This document shows, piece after piece, positions 15,778 through 17,956 of a stretch of DNA of 17,956 nt (position 1 is its first letter; each line of letters opens with the position of its first letter). The DNA lies in NCBI GenBank assembly GCA_021790415.1, contig JAJYDZ010000002.1:1-17956 (forward strand), in the 5' to 3' direction. Source of the stretch: Thermoplasmata archaeon (GTDB lineage: Archaea; Thermoplasmatota; Thermoplasmata; Thermoplasmatales; Thermoplasmataceae). The translations under genes were made by a program, and so were the position numbers. The notes below the pieces were generated by a model. That model was not told where the DNA came from. It searched no databases and worked only from the letters and a program-made list of their open reading frames with translations.

Positions 15778-16203
15778 CTATTTGTATTGCCCATTTGCAA
15801 TAATAAAATCATAAGCCTTTCTGATTATTTCCTTCTGGTTCTGGAATGATAAAGACTTCATGGATTCATCCAGCGATAGCCAGACAAAACCGGTATGTTC
15901 CTGCGAAATGTGAACCTCAGAATTATCAGAAACATTTCCCAGATAGAGAGAGACCTTTTTCCAAATCTTTTCACCTTCATAAGTGTACCAATATTCCTGA
16001 AGTTCTCTGAAACCCTCTAGAAGATTCACAGTTAGACCAGTTTCCTCCAGTGCTTCCCTTTTTGCAGCAATTAGTTCACTTTCACCTTTTTCAATGTGCC
16101 CCTTTGGCATATCTAGAAAACCTTCTCTTCTTTTAAGGAATAGAAATTCTATCTTACCTTTATTTCTGAATATTATGATACCTGAACTTATCTCTTCCTT
16201 CAT
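15778..16203 (-). CDS. Nudix hydrolase, Ap4A hydrolase-like
   Basis: Predicted pyrophosphohydrolase, probably of diadenosine tetraphosphate type (bis(5'-nucleosyl)-tetraphosphatase) from its short length, the early SSGIIIFR motif, and the LPKGH-like segment DMPKGH. Numbering from the ATG at 16203 (141 residues), a perfect Nudix box G-x5-E-x7-RE-U-x-EE-x-GU runs from G35 to L57, including R49, E50, E53 and E54, which bind Mg2+. The aromatic run EYWYTYEGEKIWKK (about 70-83) is typical of Ap4A hydrolases. A longer frame would begin at a TTG at 16212; the ATG at 16203 is preferred because it matches the family start and has ATTTAA 27-32 nt upstream. The exact substrate is not proven by the motif. 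Confidence 0.88.
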   Translation of the reverse strand: MKEEISSGIIIFRNKGKIEFLFLKRREGFLDMPKGHIEKGESELIAAKREALEETGLTVNLLEGFRELQEYWYTYEGEKIWKKVSLYLGNVSDNSEVHISQEHTGFVWLSLDESMKSLSFQNQKEIIRKAYDFIIANGQYK

Positions 16204-16239
16204 ATTATTCAATCAATAAGAAAAGTACCTTAAATGTTT

Positions 16240-16265
16240 CTGTTTTGATTATGGAAATCAAACAG
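16240..16265. repeat. Imperfect inverted repeat upstream of the Nudix gene
   Basis: CTGTTT and AAACAG, then GATT and AATC, pair with a single bulged T, leaving a 5-base loop. On the minus strand it lies 37-62 nt before the Nudix ATG at 16203. It could be an operator or an RNA hairpin at the end of the regulator's transcript. There is no T-run directly after it. Confidence 0.3.
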
Positions 16266-16296
16266 CCATAATAAGTGTGGTCAATATAACTACTAC

Positions 16297-16303
16297 AAAA
16301 AAA
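16297..16303 (-). terminator. Poly-T stretch downstream of the SufR-like gene
   Basis: Seven T's on the minus strand, about 67 nt after the stop codon of the regulator gene. Archaeal polymerase terminates at such tracts, so this is a plausible but unproven end point. Confidence 0.3.
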
Positions 16304-16369
16304 TTTTCGACATGGGCTTAGTAAGATTTATTGTTTGCTTCTCTGATGGAAAATATATTATATTTATTC

Positions 16370-17029
16370 TTAAATTCCAACTTCAACGACACATTTATTG
16401 CCGCCATCTGAGAACCTTTCCGTTATCTTAAAATCTTTTTCTCCCGACTCACTTATGACACTTGATCCAAGTACTCCGCAAACAATCTTACTGTTTGTTC
16501 TTGCAAGCTCGTAAAATATACAGTTATGCCTGATAATTCTCACGGTATCCCCATCTATTTCCATTCTTGCATAATACCCCATCCTGTTTAAAGCCTGAAC
16601 GAAATTCTTCAATTTCTGGACTTTTTCATCTCTTGTGGACAGGTTACTAGATTGTGCGGAAAATCCAGCCTGATGAATCATCCTGTCAGCAACCTTTCCA
16701 AGAATTATATTTAACTGATCCTGTCCAAGTGTCTGCTGAATTTCATCAAGAAGTATGGTGGATAGTTCGGCATATTTCTTAGGGAACAGATCCAACCCTT
16801 TGTCCGTAATTTCGTAATGTTTCGATGGTCTTCCACTCTTTTCTTTCTTAAAAAAACCCTTTACATATCCCATTTTCTCAAGAGAATCCATGTGCTCCTT
16901 AACCGCAGTCTTATTAATTGACAGAAGCTCAGAAAGTTCAGCCATGCTTCGCTCTGATTCTCCCAAAATATTGAGTATATTGTTTTTCATTTCCCCCAGG
17001 AGACCTTCAACTGCAAGATGGTTTTCCAT
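16370..17029 (-). CDS. SufR-like winged-helix transcriptional regulator with Fe-S-type cysteine ligands
   Basis: Predicted DNA-binding repressor or activator of Fe-S cluster assembly genes. Residues about 12-80 form an ArsR/MarR-like winged helix (NILNILGESERSMAELSELL, then a recognition helix near 38-53 and a wing at KSGRPSKHYEIT). The C-terminal half resembles cyanobacterial and actinobacterial SufR: RHNCIFYELAR (167-177), C184 and C213. H168, C170, C184 and C213 are candidate cluster ligands. The gene diverges from sufC across about 80-90 bp, the classical SufR/suf arrangement, and an inverted repeat lies between them. A TATA box (TTATATA at 17051-17057, minus) is 22-28 nt before the ATG at 17029, so it is probably leaderless. 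Ligation of a cluster is inference from the family and the cysteines. Confidence 0.82.
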   Translation of the reverse strand: MENHLAVEGLLGEMKNNILNILGESERSMAELSELLSINKTAVKEHMDSLEKMGYVKGFFKKEKSGRPSKHYEITDKGLDLFPKKYAELSTILLDEIQQTLGQDQLNIILGKVADRMIHQAGFSAQSSNLSTRDEKVQKLKNFVQALNRMGYYARMEIDGDTVRIIRHNCIFYELARTNSKIVCGVLGSSVISESGEKDFKITERFSDGGNKCVVEVGI

Positions 17030-17050
17030 AATAAGTCATAATGTGAAATG

Positions 17051-17057
17051 TATATAA
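17051..17057 (-). promoter_or_regulatory. TATA box of the SufR-like gene
   Basis: Minus-strand TTATATA, 22-28 nt before the ATG at 17029, flanked upstream by the palindrome AAGTACTT (17056-17063). Confidence 0.5.
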
Positions 17058-17070
17058 GTACTTTACCGAC

Positions 17071-17094
17071 TTTAAACATAAGAAAGTGTTTAAA
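17071..17094. promoter_or_regulatory. Perfect inverted repeat, candidate SufR-type operator
   Basis: TTTAAACA (17071-17078) and TGTTTAAA (17087-17094) are exact inverted arms separated by 8 bp, suiting a dimeric winged-helix protein. The right arm overlaps the sufC TATA box (TTTAAATA, 17089-17096), so a bound protein would block TBP. It sits between the regulator and its presumed target operon. Confidence 0.6.
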
Positions 17095-17096
17095 TA
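17089..17096 (+). promoter_or_regulatory. TATA box of the suf operon
   Basis: TTTAAATA ends 22 bases before the ATG at 17119, supporting that ATG over the one at 17110 as a leaderless start. Confidence 0.5.
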
Positions 17097-17118
17097 GAAA
17101 CAATCAATCATGGACATA

Positions 17119-17859
17119 ATGACTGAACTTATCATCAAGAATCTAAGTGCAAGAGTTGAGGGGAAGGAAATCCTCAAGGATGTTAATCTTACCATAAGAG
17201 GCGGTGAAATTCATGCTCTAATGGGTCCCAATGGTGCAGGAAAAAGCACTTTGGGAAACGTTCTAATTGGACACCCCAATTATGAGATAACAGGAGGATC
17301 AATAAAGCTTGATGGCGTTGAACTCGTAGGAAAATATCCTGAAGAAAGGGCAAGGGCAGGATTGTACCTGGCTTTTCAGAGTCCCGTTGCAATACCCGGA
17401 GTAAAATTATCTGCTTTTCTTAGAACTGCTTATAAAAACCTTCATCCTGAAGAGAAGCTTTCCGTAAACGATTTCTATAAACTTGTATCTTCCCATCTAA
17501 AGAAAGTTGGCCTTGACGAATCATTTATGTCAAGATCTGTCAATGACGGCTTTTCAGGCGGAGAGAGGAAAAGACTGGAAATACTTCAAATGGTCATATT
17601 AAGACCAAAGATCATTGTTCTCGATGAAATTGACTCAGGTCTGGATGTTGATGCACTGGGTCTTATATCAGATGAAATTCTGCAATTCTTCAGCGATCAG
17701 ACAGCATTCCTCATAGTAACGCACTATCAGAGAATTCTGAAGAGAATAGACCCGCAGTTTGTTCATGTCTTAATGAATGGGAAAATTGCAAAGGAAGGAG
17801 ACAGGGAACTGGCATTAAGGATTGAAAATGAAGGATATGACTGGATAAGAGGTAATTAA
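17119..17859 (+). CDS. sufC: SufC, Fe-S cluster assembly ATPase
   Basis: Soluble ABC-type ATPase of the SUF system, which drives shape changes in the SufBC2D scaffold during cluster assembly. Numbering from the ATG at 17119 (246 residues): Walker A GPNGAGKST (36-44), the SufC-typical LAFQSPVAIPGV (84-95), signature FSGGERKR (145-152), and Walker B with the extended SufC form IIVLDEIDSGLDVD (165-178), where E169 is the catalytic carboxylate within LDE. The switch histidine is in VTHYQRIL. An ATG at 17110 adds three residues; TATA spacing and the usual family N-terminus (M-x-x-L-I-I-x-N-L) favour 17119. It is followed after one base by the next suf gene, so they form an operon, probably under the divergent SufR-like regulator. 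Confidence 0.95.
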   Translation: MTELIIKNLSARVEGKEILKDVNLTIRGGEIHALMGPNGAGKSTLGNVLIGHPNYEITGGSIKLDGVELVGKYPEERARAGLYLAFQSPVAIPGVKLSAFLRTAYKNLHPEEKLSVNDFYKLVSSHLKKVGLDESFMSRSVNDGFSGGERKRLEILQMVILRPKIIVLDEIDSGLDVDALGLISDEILQFFSDQTAFLIVTHYQRILKRIDPQFVHVLMNGKIAKEGDRELALRIENEGYDWIRGN

Positions 17860-17860
17860 T

Positions 17861-17956
17861 ATGGAAGTACAAAACATGAGTAAAGATGAAGAAATAGAAA
17901 AACTGCTGGAAAGTGTAAAGAATATCACTTCAAAGAAGAGTGACTGGGAATTCAAA
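17861..17956 (+). CDS. SufB/SufD-family scaffold protein (5' part only)
   Basis: Only 32 codons are visible before the window ends. The ATG at 17861 follows the sufC stop by one base and has AGAGGT (17848-17853) as an SD. The visible residues are highly charged (SKDEEIEKLLESVKNI), and the KKSDWEFK segment is faintly like the E-P-E-W..-F-R segment near the N-terminus of SufB and SufD. Position directly after sufC makes sufB or sufD the natural expectation; the visible protein alone does not decide which. A second in-frame ATG lies at 17876. Confidence 0.6.
   Translation, partial: MEVQNMSKDEEIEKLLESVKNITSKKSDWEFK

Noticed and set aside
16204..16212. Three-codon TTG extension of the Nudix protein
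   Set aside because: The ATG at 16203 matches the family start and has the better TATA spacing.
1..17956. CRISPR arrays, tRNA or rRNA genes, insertion sequences
   Set aside because: I saw no regularly spaced repeats, no cloverleaf-like segment and no transposase. The only recombinase is the housekeeping-type XerA, and there are no signs of an integrated element around it.

Overview
The window looks like chromosome from a member of the Thermoplasmata (Thermoplasmatales-like archaea, the lineage of Thermoplasma, Ferroplasma and Cuniculiplasma). The archaeal markers are a GGPP synthase for ether lipids, an XPD-type Fe-S helicase, an archaeal RNase HII, a XerA recombinase, and promoters with an AT-rich TATA box about 22-30 nt before the start codon. 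That spacing means most first genes are probably leaderless, while genes inside operons carry Shine-Dalgarno (SD) sequences. I used this pattern to choose several starts. Genus and species are inference.

Layout. 1-761: the 3' part of a KBL-type PLP acyltransferase. 826-1770: a sugar-nucleotide nucleotidyltransferase with a C-terminal domain resembling a degenerate mannose-6-phosphate isomerase cupin. It meets tail-to-tail with a RimI/Ard1-like N-acetyltransferase (1762-2223, minus). 2524-4350 (minus): a ClC chloride transporter with paired CBS domains. 4691-5539: the tyrosine recombinase XerA, with an inverted repeat just upstream of it. 5556-6638 (minus) and 6688-7314 (plus): GGPP synthase and RNase HII, which appear to share one palindromic TATA element. 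A hairpin plus T-run closes the RNase HII gene.

7579-11381 is the most unusual block. It is a tightly packed five-gene set: two exported cysteine-containing proteins, an ABC ATPase, an ABC-2 permease, and a third exported cysteine-containing protein anchored by a C-terminal helix. The permease and last gene each overlap the gene before them by one base. I do not recognise the three exported proteins. The first gene seems to need a -1 frameshift at a GGGG tract to join its best start codon to its signal sequence.

11450-14044: a TPR protein and the XPD helicase, probably co-transcribed. 14098-15075: a medium-chain dehydrogenase/reductase that keeps its structural zinc lobe but has lost its catalytic zinc ligands. 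On the minus strand come ribulose-phosphate 3-epimerase (15092-15736) and an Ap4A-hydrolase-like Nudix protein (15778-16203).

16370-17956: a SufR-like winged-helix regulator with three C-terminal cysteines diverges from an Fe-S assembly operon (sufC, then the start of a sufB/sufD-type gene). A perfect 8-8-8 inverted repeat between them overlaps the sufC TATA box. It is a good candidate operator for Fe-S-responsive control. The Fe-S-dependent XPD helicase nearby would be one client of this assembly system.
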